Positions 37,145 through 50,694 of a stretch of 64,000 nucleotides of DNA are shown here, in pieces. Source of the stretch: Pampus argenteus (lineage: Eukaryota; Chordata; Actinopteri; Scombriformes; Stromateidae); NCBI GenBank assembly GCA_036937835.1, contig CM072879.1, positions 6,052,001-6,116,000 on the forward strand, read 5' to 3'. Within the stretch, counting starts at the first letter, position 1; each line of letters opens with the position of its first letter. Under the pieces are notes generated by a model. That model was not told the DNA's origin. It ran no database searches and saw nothing but the letters and a program-made list of their open reading frames with translations. Position numbers and translations under genes: made by a program.

Positions 37145-40100
37145 AAATGGCTGCTGTATGGGAGGCCCAGATTCCCATTTTTGCGCTCTTTCCAACTCAA
37201 TTACAGCTTTTGCCAGCTGATTATTTTCAGTCGCAAGGACACCATCACATTTTCCCCTCTGGGCTACGTTCAGTTCCTGAGCCTGATAATAACGACGACG
37301 TGAGCCTGCTACTTTCAAGCCTCATTTTACTCCTTTTGGCAGTAGATGTCAATAAAAGAACAATGCATCTTTATATCAGACGGTACAAACAGTACACTCA
37401 AATATATTTCTGAAAACATTTGATATCAAAGGATATCATGGTGTACAATTTAACAACAGCTTGATAACTTTAAAGCAGTTGTTCTAAAAGAGTACTCGAT
37501 GTGGTAATTGATGCAGGACATTGAGTCTCTTGTATCACTTTTCTGTCTTTATTCAGTTCTAGATTTAATTTATAATGACAAAAACATATAAGTTTAGCAA
37601 ATCTTTACATTTGAGAAGCCAAAATCGTCTTGCATTTTTGCTTTATGAATGATTTTAATTTTCAATTTTATGTAGTCTTCAGTTATTCTGTGAGTATGAA
37701 TCAACAGTGTCCATAATCAGCAGGACATATTTGACAGTATTACCAAAGAATACTGAATGAGTCAAGGCCCTATATCTATTTTTCCATAAGACTCAATATT
37801 AATGACTAAATAAAAGTTAAAATGAAATAAAATTAGTTTAACTTAAACTCTCTGCTTTATCAGGACTGTGTGTTTCCATCAACGTCCAATATGCTGTGAG
37901 TTTGCGAAAATCAAATGTATCAAAATGCTCTTTATTACTGCTGAATCTGGTACGCAAACATGCTTAAGTAGTTTATCCAATCAGCTATACACACACACAC
38001 ACACACACATACACCGAGTCTCCCACGCATTCACAACTCAGATCAGACATTGTGTTTGCTATCAGTCTGACAGCTGAAATGAACATGCATTAAGGCCCCT
38101 TCAGACTCAATAAGATATACGTCTTTCTCTATTGAACGCCTGTTGGATTAATTTTCTACAAGCTCTGCTTATCTTCCTGCCGCCCCACATCCTCCCTCAT
38201 CCTTCCATCTTCATCACCTTCTCACTCCCTGTCCGTCTGAATCCAGACTGAGTCATCCTCCCTCTTGTATTTTCATCAACACATAGCGTCTTGCTGTGTC
38301 TTTTCTCCTTTTGCATAATTTTCATGTCAGTGTGTGAGTGTCTACATGTGTAAAAATGACAACATGTGTGTGATAGAACTAATATATCTTGTTTGAATCT
38401 GGCGTGTTTATATGCGTGTGTGTGTGTATCTGAATGTGTGTGTTTAGGCCTCCGCCTTGTGTTGACGTGAACTGACTGTCAAAGACATCAATGTGCACAG
38501 CAACAGCATGTTGCCAGGCCAATCGATCCCTTTGGCGGGTTGTGCAGAGCAGACGTTCACGGCTGTATATTTGGGGGGAAATTGCAGCATGTTGGGAATA
38601 AAGCTATTCATATTAGCACCAGAGGGAGAGACATAAATACAGTGGCAACAGAACACATGAATAGGTGTCTCTTGGGATTTGATCCTTTGTTAGGCTGAAA
38701 GACAAAACTGATATATTTGTATTTGTTGTTTAAAAGGTAATTGCGTGCCTGTGTGGGTGTGTTCCCACAGACCACTTGACAATCAAACAGTGGGAGTTTC
38801 TGTAGGCGGAACTATTTTCTTTGTCTGTTCAGACGTATTACTGCTCCTGAAGTTTTTCTCTTCAGTACAAACTTATCGCTACTTGTGTTCCACAGAACAT
38901 TTATCGAGATCCACCTTTATTCAGCCTCACATCGTGCCCATGTGCACTACATTCAAGTTAGTTTCTAACACAGTTTTCTCCTGATGCTCTTGACAGGTGA
39001 GAGCTGAAAGCTAAAACCCCAACCCCCCAACATTACACATGGCCATTTGATCAATTATTAATGAAGAAAATATTGATTAGCGCAGCTTTAGGAGTTGGGT
39101 TTTTCTGTAACTATTTTTCACGGAGGCAGCTAGTTTTCTGACTTAGGCACATAAACTTTAGCCAAAATGAGAAAATGGCATGGTTGCTGGTTCTTTGTAT
39201 TGTTGAATGCATCTAATTTATTCTCCAGATATTTGACTTATTTACTCTGAAAGGCATCCGAGAGAAAGAGAAAGGAAACAGCCAGGGTTATCTCCAGATA
39301 ACCTCCAACCGCTGCACACTACAATAGATTTCTGCCTCAGTAAGGCGTGTTGGCAGAGACCTGAGCACCTAACTGGAAGACAGCATACGACCTGGAAACA
39401 ATTATGATGAACCCACAGGTTGCCTGCCCTGCCGGCATGAGCAGTGTTTATTTTGATTCTTTCAAATGGGATAAGTTTCCGATTTGTTTGCTCGCCTGGC
39501 TAGTCGCGCCTCTCGCTGTCTTCCACAGGAAACTCTATTATCTGCTACATTTGCTTCCCTGACAGAGGGATAAAATCTCATCTGCCTTAGTCAGGAGGCA
39601 AGAAACATTACTGCATGTGTGTGTCTGTGTGTGTGTGTGTGTGTGTGTCCAGGAGGGTACAAACTGAAATAAACAAAATGCTTGTGGCACAAGTTGGTGT
39701 GTTAGTTGATAGAGTCACTGATTTACAGAGCGACCTGAGTTAACACTGTCATTCATTTAGAGATAGTTAAACGCTCACTCTAAATGTCTGCTTGCAATGC
39801 GATGCATATGTTCATGTATATTTTAGAAAGAGAGGGAGATTTGTTTGTCCCTCCAAACTGACCTTCTATCCCTCAGGGGAAAATGCCGCTACAGGTGTTG
39901 CTGCCACAACATGACCCCCTCTGTGTGATCCTTCACCACACTGCTGTCCTTAGCATCTGTCTGCATCCATCCTGCAGCAGTTAACCTTGTGAAACTGTGC
40001 CTAACTACAGACAGGTACTTGTTAGTTTAAATAATGCTTTAGGTTCCGTTAAAAGCTTTTGAAAAATTGTGAGGTGCCACTCAGCATGAGATGTCATTCT

Positions 40101-40959
40101 AACCTCAAAAACCTTAAGTCACTTCTGAATGGGTTTGCGTCGCCACATAATTTAAATCCATTTTTGTAGGAAAGGAACACGTCACATTGGTCTTTTTTGG
40201 CAGACACGTGCTGAGTTCTGTTATTAACATGCCAAATGTGGAAGCTATTTTCTAGCAGCAACTGAAAAACGTTAAATCTGTTGGAATTGTGTTGTAACAG
40301 GACTGCAGTGAACAGATGAACATCCAGCTGACCCGCTGAGAGTTAAAGCATTTTATTCTACAGGATCTTTTTCTTTTCATTTTCTTCCTGAACAGTACCC
40401 TTTCTCCTCTATGAGAAGGGATAATATTCATTTTTGTGTTTCAACTTCTTAAGATCACTGCTGACCTTCTCAAAGCAAGTTAATGCTAGATGGCCTATCT
40501 CCTATTGATATCCTTTATTGCTCTTCCTAGCGTCTTCCTCTAAGCTCCTACAGTGCCTGCCCCTTGGCACAGGATTACAAAGTCTAAAATATTTGTGCAG
40601 TGCGCAGTGATTTCAGATTTAGATGGCTCTTTTTACATGACTCACTTGCTATAAAGCTCAACAGGATGATATTTCAGCCCTTAACCCCACGCTCTCTCTG
40701 CAATTCAGTAGAGGATTTGTGATCTCTTGGCTCAGATGTGTCGGCTGTGTTCTGGTGTCAAAGTGTGAAAGCTGTCAGACAGTCAGGGCTATGAGTCAGG
40801 GATGGCGTCATGAAGGCACTCCTCAGTCACGTAAATGTGTGTGTGGTGAGGTTACTGGCTGATCAGTCAAGAGTAATGGCCCATTTTATGGCTAAAATAG
40901 CAGCAATGCTATCAGGGGCTTTACTACAGAAAGTGATTATGGAGGTAGAATGATATCAT

Positions 40960-41445
40960 TATGTCATTATGGAAATGGAAAGGTCTTTTGCAGCATCGAC
41001 ATTTTGTCTGTAATGAAATTGCACAGCTAAAACTATTCATTTCAATCACTCATTTAAATCAAGGATCCAAGTTATCCGTAAACGCTTTGCCCTGTTTAAA
41101 AATTGTGTCTGCATTTATTATGCATTTGGATAAAGTGATTATTATCTCACTATTACCATCTGCATGAAACGACACAAGAATTTAATGAGAGATCATTAAC
41201 AAAACAGAAAATAAAGGTGGTACTAAAGTAGAACCTTGAGGCACACCTTTTATTGTTTAGTGAACAAATGTGATTTGTAGCCATGGGCAACAACACATTG
41301 CTTTCTGTTATAAAGGAATATAAGTTAGTTACAATTCATGTTGAGAATCTCCAAGAACACAGAGTTTGACTAAAAGCAATAGCGATCCAGTAGATCAATT
41401 GTTTTAGTGAGATCAATGAATACCGCTTTTCTGAGATTACTGTTA
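40960..41445 (-). mobile_element. Decayed non-LTR retrotransposon, reverse transcriptase fragment
   Basis: Read on the minus strand, the fragment shows the RT blocks in their usual order. They are VFIDLTKTIDLLDRYCF (cf. FIDLSKAFDTVDH, 41372-41423), then GVPQGSTLVPPLFSV (cf. GVPQGSILGPLLF, about 41203-41248), then HADGNSEII where YADD is expected (about 41140-41164). In-frame stops and at least one frameshift separate the blocks, and the catalytic YADD is altered, so it is inactive. It looks like a Rex/Jockey/CR1-type LINE; the clade cannot be fixed by eye. It lies antisense in the probable first intron, ending about 370 bp before the ATG exon of hpcal4. Confidence 0.8.
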
Positions 41446-41818
41446 TCTGATGCAGAGAAGACATTACGGAATTTCAGTAGCATAAGAAAATAGATCTAAA
41501 CTAAATTTAAAATTGAGATATATGCCAAATATAAACTGGTATATACTGGTTCTGTAACTACTGTGATAAATGAGATGTCACCAACAGTAGCTGCCATTAT
41601 TCTACTGTATATTTATACACATAAAGTCAACGGAGCTTGCGTGTGTGTCTAAGTGTGCAATTCCTTGTTTGCAACCACCTTCAGAGACCTGTGCTTTTAC
41701 AACAACACAAGGGCATTACCGCTGTTGCTATTGTTTGTCTAGAATCTCCTCACCCTGTATCTCTGTCTCTGTCTCTCTCTCTCTCTTGTCTCCTCTGCTC
41801 CAAGAGAGGTGAAGTATC

Positions 41819-41980
41819 ATGGGGAAACACAACAGCAAACTGGCCCCAGAGGTCCTGGACGATCTGACCAAGAACACTGAATTCAACGAGGCGGAGCTCA
41901 AGCAGTGGTACAAAGGCTTCCTCAAAGACTGTCCCTCAGGCATCCTCAACCTGGAGGAGTTTCAGCAGCTCTATGTTAAG
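41819..41980 (+). CDS. hpcal4: hpcal4 coding exon 1 (exon 2 of the transcript)
   Basis: The exon holds 54 codons from ATG to LYVK and ends at AAG|gtgagg. It is preceded by a (CT)n polypyrimidine tract and AG near 41804, so about 14 nt of 5' UTR share the exon. Confidence 0.95.
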
Positions 41981-43404
41981 GTGAGGAGGTGCATGGGACA
42001 GGAGAGAAGCAGGAGAAGGCAAATGGTGGCTTTAGGCGCAGTTGGCAACTGATTTTACAGTAGTGAGGAGAAGTAGGTCTATAGTAATGAAGAAAATCAT
42101 CTTTTACATTGTTGAATTAGCTGCAGTTAAAATTGTGCTCTGTTTTTTCATTGTTACATAAAATAAAAAATGACCTCTTTAATGACTCATTCAGAACATT
42201 GTTGAGCTATTATGTAGAAAGCTTATGTTACTGTGGCTGACTAATCTCATATGTTGAGAGGAGTTAGAGCCTCTAATAACGCCGGTGTCATCTTTTATCA
42301 CCTGAAACTCCAACATTCAGAGACCACACAAGTCCAAAGAGGGCCTGGCTATTTCATGTTTATATACATACTGTTTTGTTTTACACATTGGCTACTGACT
42401 CATTTCTAACTTCTCATAGACGGGCATGAGTCACTGTGTTATGATGACTGCCGGATGGTTGTATGCACTGCATGTAGCAGTTATGCTCTGAGCTAGCGTT
42501 GTCATAATTATGTGTTATTGTCACTAAAGCCTTGCAGAATGTATTGCCCTGCAGTGAAACTGATACAAATTGTGCATCATTATGTTACTGTGAGAGTAAA
42601 ATAGCATGGAGAGAGTAAGCAGTGCTGGCGTCAATCAAGCCATGATTCAGATAAATATTGTTATTTTCATACAGCACAGCAAAATGCTGATAAAATATAG
42701 GCAGAGGGCAGAGTCTCTGCAGATAAAAACAATGCCACCCACCTCTAGTGGGTCATAAGTGATGATTGAGAGGGATTACTTTTTTTTCGTATACCTTTCA
42801 AAATGTTTTTGAGAAAAACATCAGAAACAGAATTCTCAATAATTGTGACACCAGAAAATAGTTAATATTATTTATTATTATTATTATATTATTTGTTTTC
42901 TTTTTTTTAGTTTTTCCCATACGGTGATGCCTCCAAGTTCGCCCAGCACGCCTTTCGGACATTCGACAAGAATGGTGACGGGACCATCGACTTCAGGGAG
43001 TTCATCTGTGCCCTGTCAATCACCTCCAGGGGCAGCTTCGAGCAGAAACTCAACTGGGCCTTCAACATGTATGATCTGGATGGGGATGGCAAGATCACAC
43101 GCATGGAGATGCTGGAGATCATCGAGGTGCGTTTGTGAAAATTGAAATGATTAATACACTTTTTTATGATAAGATCTGACATTGTTTTTCCTTTCCCCCT
43201 CCGCAGGCCATCTACAAGATGGTCGGCACGGTGATCATGATGCGTATGAACGAGGACGGGCTGACCCCTCAGCAGCGTGTGGACAAGATCTTCTCCAAGA
43301 TGGATAAGGACCACAATGACGAGATCACCCTGGAAGAGTTTAAAGAAGCTGCCAAGTCTGACCCCTCCATCGTCCTACTGCTGCAGTGTGACATGCAGAA
43401 GTAG
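41819..43404 (+). CDS. hpcal4: hpcal4, visinin-like neuronal calcium sensor; 3 coding exons, complete
   Basis: Exons 41819-41980, 42911-43126 and 43207-43404 join in phase 0 to 576 nt, 191 residues, the exact family length. Neuronal calcium sensor proteins are N-myristoylated Ca2+ switches that move to membranes when Ca2+ rises. Seen: MGKHNSKL, a myristoylation signal; a degenerate first EF-hand with the KDCPSG signature; and three complete loops, DKNGDGTIDFRE, DLDGDGKITRME and DKDHNDEITLEE. It ends LLLQCDMQK. VSNL1 is the close alternative. Residues SGILNLEEF, MMRMN, LTPQQRVD and QCDMQK match HPCAL4 rather than VSNL1 (SGRLN, MMKMN, LTPEQ, QCDIQK). Tandem order with nt5c1a is also as in human 1p34. 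Some positions (for example FSKMDK) are VSNL1-like, so the paralogue call is strong but not absolute. A CT-rich acceptor precedes the ATG exon (about 41805), implying a noncoding exon upstream. Confidence 0.93.
42911..43126 (+). CDS. hpcal4: hpcal4 coding exon 2
   Basis: The acceptor is tttttttag|TTTTTC and the donor GAG|gtgcgt. The 72 codons carry EF-hands 2 and 3 (FDKNGDGTIDF, YDLDGDGKITR). Confidence 0.96.
43207..43404 (+). CDS. hpcal4: hpcal4 coding exon 3 with stop
   Basis: The acceptor is tccgcag|GCCATC. The 65 codons plus TAG carry EF-hand 4 and the C-terminal helix (SDPSIVLLLQCDMQK). A purine-rich 3' UTR follows. Confidence 0.96.
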   Translation, partial: AIYKMVGTVIMMRMNEDGLTPQQRVDKIFSKMDKDHNDEITLEEFKEAAKSDPSIVLLLQCDMQK

Positions 43405-44494
43405 AGAGGGGTGGGTGGAGACACGGGGAGGGAGGGGAGGGATGGGGGAAGAGTTGAACTGAAACAAGAAGAGAAAAGAGGAGGATGAGAGAAAAAAGAG
43501 GCAGGGGTAGAAAGGGAGGGATGAGGAGAGAGGTAGAAAAGTGTTTCCCCTTTTTTTCCCCTTTGAGGCAGTGATGGCTGTGAATGAGCCATGTTTGGAA
43601 CACACAGGATCCTTGATTGATGCCATTCTTTTCTTCCAGGCAGCCCTGCGGCGCGGCACACTCCTGCAGCACTTCTGCTTTAGTGTAGCAGGCGGTCTTT
43701 ATAAATCCACTCAGATCATGATGTGTGAGAAGTGGAAATCCCTCCATCTCCTTTGGCACATACCAAAAAAATATTGTAGGGATTTCTAGAGGAAGCATCA
43801 CTTGCACTTTTACACTGTCAGACTCTGTGACTAGCGTGTGAGATTGTAAGCCTGCAGGGTGCAAACACCAGATATCTTTCTAGATTGCTGTTACATTCCA
43901 GCATCTTACTTTCTTAATGGCATAGTATAATATAGTACGCGATCTTGAAATAAGATGTAACGGCAAAGCAGGTTTCTTCCAAATTGATGTAAGTTAACAT
44001 GGAATCTGTAATTTCAGCGATTATGAAAAAATATATATAACATGCACAGTCACCAGGTGTCTCCACCATCTGGTTTCACCGCTTTCACTGCAGAAAGGCG
44101 ATTTTCTAAACACAGCCAGTGTTAGTGTGGGATAGTTTGAAAAAAAGGAATGACGTCAAACTCACCAAGGGGCTGCCGTGTGGTCCACATGGTCCATTTA
44201 GAGAGACAAGAGAGCAGCGAATGTTTTGAGACAGACTTATGTAAATGAACAATACCACGAGGTGATTGTGTGTGTGTGTGTGCGTGCGTGTGTGTTAGTT
44301 CGTGTGAGTAAGAATGTGAGAATGTGTGTGTGAAAATGGAAAAATAAACTCGATACGCTGCCCCCTCTGCACGTGTTTGTTGTACTACTTAGTTTATTCC
44401 CCAGCCAGTTATATGTAAAGTCAGCATTTAGCCTGGTGTTTCCTAGACAGGCAGCACTGTATATGAGTACCACAGAATCACTAAATTCATCATC

Positions 44495-44644
44495 ATTAAA
44501 GCCACTGTGTGTATAATTTTCATTTTATTATATTATCTTTTAAATGCTTATAATGGCACGAATGGCATTAGCAGCATATGTGTTATGCATTGCTGTCTGC
44601 CAGTATTGTTCTGTATGTTTCCTTTAACACATAGTGGCTTTAAT
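44495..44644. mobile_element. Short MITE, 150 bp, downstream of hpcal4
   Basis: Inverted ends ATTAAAGCCACTGTGTG and ACACATAGTGGCTTTAAT bound a non-coding AT-rich core. The TTAA at each end could be the target duplication. Confidence 0.7.
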
Positions 44645-47272
44645 ATTTTGGAGATGTTAGCTTTGTAAATAATGATCAACATCAATATGAATTGATATTA
44701 ATGTGATAATTATATATTATTTTACTATTAGTATTTACTCCATACAAATACCGGTTACTAAAATTCCACTATTACATATGATGAGAATTTATTTCATTAA
44801 CAGTTTGAATTACAAAGTCGATTTTAACCAAATTTTGATAATAATAATAATAATAGCTGGCATATTGGGATCAGAGAAATTGTAAAGCACAACAGCTTTG
44901 TGCCATTTCGCTTTACAGTAAAGTCTTGGCTTCGGTAGTATGTGATTTAAGCAGAACCAAAAATAGGGCAAACATACAGAATAATATAAAATGTGTTCCA
45001 GCTTCTCAAAGACCAGCAATTTGAGCAACAGAAGGAGCTTCTGGTACAGTGCAGAGTGGGGATAATCAGGACAGTAATTACAGGCCGTATGACAGAAACC
45101 GTATTTCTTGGAAAGGCCAAACCTGCCTCCATGATTCATTGTTGTTTTACATGAAAAGCTGAAATAGGCGTCTCTCCTCTTCCTCTCCCACTGTCCTGCT
45201 CTCCCCCCAGTTTTGTCTTCTTCCTCCCTAAATGTCAGAGAGGAAGCGCTTTGATAATAGGTGGAGGGAGAGGAACTTTCCTGAACTCAGCTCAGATCTA
45301 AAATCAATGCGAAAAAAAGAGCAAAAGGTTAAAGAGGAAAGCTGTGTGTGTGTGTGTGTGTGTGTGGCATGTGGAAAACCACCTGTACAATTATAGTAAA
45401 AAAAAAAAAGTCAGAAATTCCCAACTTTTACTCAGAATCGCAGCCTCTATGTGACCCTAAAGATCAGTGTGAACAATCAGGGTGAAAAAAAGATGAATAG
45501 ACATATTTCCTACAATGCTGAAACTTTAATGTTGCCTGTATTTGCCTACATAAAAGTTTTAAAATTCACCCAGTGTTTGCTGAAAAAAAAACAAAAAAAA
45601 AACAACATTATTTTTCTGCTTGCAGTCAAGTTCTGACTGAGTACAGGAGAATCTAATGAACGATGGAAAGATCAAGACATCTAACTGGTTCAGAAATGTT
45701 CCGAAAACTGCTTTTTTCTTGACCTTGATTGGTAAAAACTGATAGGTCAAAGAAAAAAGAGTAATTACAAAATAACGTCAGTGCAAAGAGAATCTCGATG
45801 AAGAGGTTACATAACCATGTCAGCTGGAAAAGTTGATGTTTATGATGTTTCAGAGACTTTGTGAAGAAGATACTTGTATATTAGGTGAAGGGATTTAGGA
45901 TTTAGAAAAGGAGACAATGGAGCTCCTTTATTTGTCCTTGAGAATTTAGCATCTCTGTTAGCATTTTAACTTAAGTTGCTACATACTTTAAGTTCATTGA
46001 CATCATTGATGAAAATACTTTTTACCGTATCTCACAAGACCCGCATTACGAATTCCAATTGGGCCCGACCGTCGCATTTTTCACAAAAAATCGGTCAGAA
46101 TTTCCGACTTCCAAGCGGCAGAAAACAATGCGGCTGCTCTCCCGCCAGCGAATCAGATTCATCCCCTTCTTCTCACCCAGCCAATGAACACGCACCCTCC
46201 CTAAAAGCTACAGAACGAGCCTCCGTTGTGCGATAATGTAACGATAAAGCTGTATGTACATGATAATACGAGTGTAATCGTATTTATGAATATATAAACA
46301 AATATAACATGTAAATGTAAATGTACCACTAGCGTAGACCTGATTTCATATGATGACACAGCTACTCTGTGTGTGTGGGTGTGAGTGTGTGTTTGAGAGA
46401 GAGAGAGAGTGGGGTAGAGTGAGCCTGAGTAACTGTGAGCGCTTGTTAAAGGTCAGTGTGTGCTGTACGTCTGAACACTTTTTGCGAGTGTTCACATGTG
46501 TTTTGTATTCGTATCATTTGTGTAACAAGAGATGCCTCAGTCTAGTTTAACTTTGTAAAAATCCAATGCGTAGACCCTCCCACCGAAGCACTGAGTATTA
46601 TTACCCACACCCACACTTGCTTTCGTGGTCCGCTGGTATACGGCTGGTGTATGTACTGTCTCCAATACGGGGCGTGTCGTTTCGTTTGCTGTAGCCAACT
46701 GTTGCAGTTTTACAAGTAATACTCGCATTGTAGAGGTTAGCTTTCACAAAGTGGCAGAGTTGACAGTTCAGTAGCCAGCGAGGGGGGGGCGGGGCTTTCC
46801 GAATGGACGTTGCTGAGAAGTTGTTGAGGTGTGAGTAGAAGGTCAAAATAAAAAAAACAATAAAATACAGCTGTCCTGTGTCACAGTGTCACCCAGTGGA
46901 TGGAAACATAACATAATGTCACCTACTGTACAGTTCCCTTTTGTTATTTCTGTAAAGAACATGCCTGGAGATCAAAACCGACAACATGATAGGATGCAAA
47001 CAATCAGGCCAGTCTTATGGTCTTGTGTTTCTCCTGTTGAGCCCGTTTCATGGATTGTTCCATGTTACTGGATGTACAGAGAGCTGAAACATGCTAAGGA
47101 GGAGGTGTCCTTATGTGAAGGTGAAATGAAGCAAAGAGCGGCGTCTGAAACGCCTTCATCGTGATATTAAGCGAACTATTGGAATAAACCAAAATATTTT
47201 AAGATGCACTAATCTTTCTATTTTATTTTATTTTATTGGCTTTATGGCCCGCGACTCCGCTCTATTCCAGCC

Positions 47273-47273
<1 letters not shown>

Positions 47274-47303
<30 letters not shown>
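47274..47303. repeat. (CAA)n trinucleotide repeat
   Basis: About 10 CAA units in intergenic DNA, the longest clear trinucleotide repeat in the window. Confidence 0.9.
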
Positions 47304-48265
47304 AACAAAACCTACTCCAGAGTCGTGACATTTTGCACATATTTTAAGAAAAACAAAAAGATTAAACCTGGGCGCTGAGATCTTGTAAATGATGTGCAAA
47401 TAGTCACATTTCCAGCCCCGTGTGGTTTGTTGTCTCTTGTTTTGACTCACTGTAATATTGTCACAGGCTTGGTTAATCATCCTGCTTGGAGCCGGGGCGG
47501 TATGCAGTGAAACAGTTTGATTAGAACAGATTGGCTCACAAAGTGGCTCCACAATGTGTTGATCTCCACACCCCTCCACTGATTAGATGGTGTCCATCCT
47601 AATTAGCTCCGGCTTAGGCCGGAAAAAAGAAAAGCCACTATGATTTTTCTCCCCCAAGATACCAGACACAACATGGTTTTTGTTTTTTTTTTTGTTTTTT
47701 TTGTTTGGATGTTTTGTTTATGCTGTATCCAATTCGAAAAAACAAAAACAAAATTACATTTACTCTGTAGATTTTATGTGCCAAAGATTGTGTCAACGTG
47801 TGGAACCTGAAATGTTTGATTGCTAGGGTTGTGTCAGGTGGAGTTGAATATGATGTGATGCTGTATTGATTATATGTGATGCAATTCATCAGCCATCAGT
47901 CTGCAGGAAGCTCTGGACAGACGCGCTGAGCTGGGTGATATGAATACATGAATATGAACATGGATATTGTTTTTTGGAGGGTTTTTTTTGTTGTTTTTTG
48001 GACAGGGAATCATTTGTGCTCAGTTGTGCAATATAATTCTATTCTTCAACATTTCTCTATGTCCATGTAAATGTCTGTTTGTCCCGTCAGATGATTTTGC
48101 TTTTTTTGTTTGTTTTTTTGTTTGTTTGTTTGTTTTTTTGTTTTCAATATTGTTAGACTCTTAGAACAAAGACAATGTAATTATTTTTGTTACATAGAAT
48201 AAAACACATGGATGTTGAGAGTTGTCGTTTTGCTTCTAGTCCTGTTTCCTCTGATAGTGTCTTCT

Positions 48266-48287
48266 CACACACACACACACACACACA

Positions 48288-48319
<32 letters not shown>

Positions 48320-48527
48320 GTGAGTGAGCCAAGATTATGAGTCACCATCTAAAATGATGTCACATTACTGCAGTGATGTCACCATGCTGTTCTCATGGTA
48401 ACCATGCTGAGGCCAGAAGGCTGGGAGACTCGCACATAAAACACACACACATACACGCTAATAAAAACATACATCATCTTAATATCTACACGCATTTATA
48501 CATAAGCAGACACACACACACACACAC

Positions 48528-48559
<32 letters not shown>

Positions 48560-48560
48560 T
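48266..48560. repeat. Pair of long (CA)n microsatellites
   Basis: CA tracts occupy 48266-48320 and 48510-48560, separated by about 190 bp of unique DNA. Confidence 0.9.
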
Positions 48561-50694
48561 CTAGCTGAATTAATTTCTCCTCTGGTATCTGCAGGCTCTC
48601 ATTTACTCAGCTGGACCACAGTGGAGTAATAATAGAACTAAATTAAATGACTCATGACTTTATGGATCAATATGGGCATTTACTTTTAGACATTAGCCTC
48701 CCGTCAGAGGTGGAAATACTATCAGACACATTTTGTGCGGAAAATCAATAAAATATCCTGGTTTTTCATATACTTGTTAAAGGAAAATACCACTCAATTA
48801 AAGATCTGATATGAGTGGGGTTTTTTCTGGTGTGACTCAGCCATTACTGTGTTTGTGGACATCAGAAGATTGGAACCATCTGAGACCTCTATGTGTGACA
48901 TAGGGGTTTTTTATTTGAAGATTTATATCTGCCCTTTATTATAAAATCAACCCAGATTTTACACCTCTTTTTTATGTCTAAGCTTTCTGGTTTTACTTCA
49001 GTCTGTGTTTGTTTCTAAAAACCATTTTCCCCCCCTCTAGCTGTTCATCACAAATCAATATAAATCTATTCTGAGCCTCGCTGTATCAGGCTTCAGCTCA
49101 GTGGAAAACCAAACATCACATTTGCACACACAGGGGCTGAAAGAGAGAAAGCCTACAACAATGAATCACACTGCAGCAATAGAGGTCATAGTGAAGAGGT
49201 GCAGTTTGCAGAGCTGCCACAGGGTGGGGCTGTATGCTCAGAGCTTTCTCTATTGGTATAAATGCTTGCATACTGCATACTACTACTACTACTAACACCA
49301 ATATTTCTGTACTAATATTACAATACAGTAAATACAAGAATGGAAATTTAAAAAAAATAAAATTGGCTAATCGCATACTAAAAGACGAATGAATCCACAA
49401 TTTAAACTCCATCATTAGCCTTGAGCCTAGAGCATTAAAAAAATGCTGATTTAAAATGAGGGCAATAAGTCCCAATTTGCATTAGATGAATTTTACAGAT
49501 TAAAGATGACATTTATCCATTTGATTCATTTAGATTATAATGGAAACACTAACTTTGTGCTGTGAATCGAGTCTTCGTTTTCCCCGGGAGAACGTACCCG
49601 GCGGGAGAAAGGATTGCATAGTAAAAGCGGAGGCAATTTAAACACTGATGGTGTCATTATTCTATAGCCGTTACACTGCGCAATCAGCATTTACTTCATA
49701 ATGATAAGTGAAAGCAAAAACGTTGTCTATTTCCGCTTTAAGAGATTGACAAACTTATCACATCATTCATCCTTAGAGGTGACATTAACGTCTTTACAGA
49801 ATTTCAAGGCAATCCGTCCAATTTGCTGCTGAGACGTTTCACTCAGAACCGAAACTTTTCAAATTCACGGTGGCTCAACGGGAAAAAAAAATCATAATAA
49901 TCCTGTGCAAATAATACAATAAAGATAATCAGTAAATATGAATCATTATGTGTACATGTAGGCAGAGAAGTGACGTTAGCATGTGGTTATATATAGAACC
50001 AGACATCCTGTGCACGGTTTTGAATCTGGTCGCACCAGTTTAGACAAAGTCAGTAGTACATCATTAGAGGGTGACAGTAGCCACTGAGGGACGCTGTGTA
50101 GAACATGACAACAGATTCACAGAGGCCTCTGGTTGTTTTATGCATGAGTAACGGACGCTAATGGGCCTGCGTTTAACTCTGAGTACAACCTTGGTTTGAG
50201 ATGAAGGTTACATCCATTATCCGCTACCTTTAGGCTAATTTAACTCACCATCGCTTGATCACCTCCTCTCTCCCTCTCATTCTTTTTACTTTCCATTTCC
50301 ATGTGTGGTTTTTTTCCATTTAAAGTATGTTTTAACCATTAAAAATGACAAATCACTTAATTTGAAAGAGTGTTAGAATAAAGAAAAAAACATATGAGGT
50401 GAGATTTTGTTTCTAATGTTATACTAGTATCTTGTATTAGAAACTCTTCTTCCAGATTAGTATTGGCAGTGAAACAAAATGATCTCACACGTTTGGTTGG
50501 AGGTTATTGGCTATTTTTTTTGTTGTGTACCGAGTGTGTGAACGTCCCATGAGCCTCTCGGGCAAATTGTACCATCAACAAGGCACAGAGAAGGGGGCGG
50601 GGACATGCTGAATAAGGAAGCAAGGCCGTGATTGGTCAGTGTTAGGACAGAGGGGGATGAAGCCAGGGAGCTGAGAGAGTGATTGAATGGGACA

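Larger units (their letters stand above)
30101..41804 (+). other. Probable first intron of hpcal4
   Basis: No conserved coding exon is recognised in these 11.7 kb. It holds a poly-G tract, several CA/GT and AT microsatellites, a dispersed fish repeat (33909-34200), a degraded SINE-like copy (33262-33480), an exon-like segment (35363-35409) and a reverse transcriptase remnant (about 40960-41445). Confidence 0.5.
43405..50694. other. 3' UTR of hpcal4 and intergenic region to nt5c1a
   Basis: A purine-rich stretch follows the hpcal4 stop. A possible AATAAA is at 44342. It also holds a MITE (44495-44644), a GT repeat (45341-45366), two CpG-richer patches (about 46030-46230 and 46560-46810) that may be old element remnants, a CAA repeat and CA repeats. 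No coding exon is supported. Confidence 0.45.

Noticed and set aside
41819..43404. Calling this gene vsnl1
   Set aside because: Most diagnostic residues (SGILN, MMRMN, TPQQR, CDMQK) and the tandem nt5c1a neighbour fit hpcal4 better.
43340..43864. Long minus-strand frame opposite the last hpcal4 exon
   Set aside because: It is the antisense shadow of the coding exon and its purine-rich 3' UTR.
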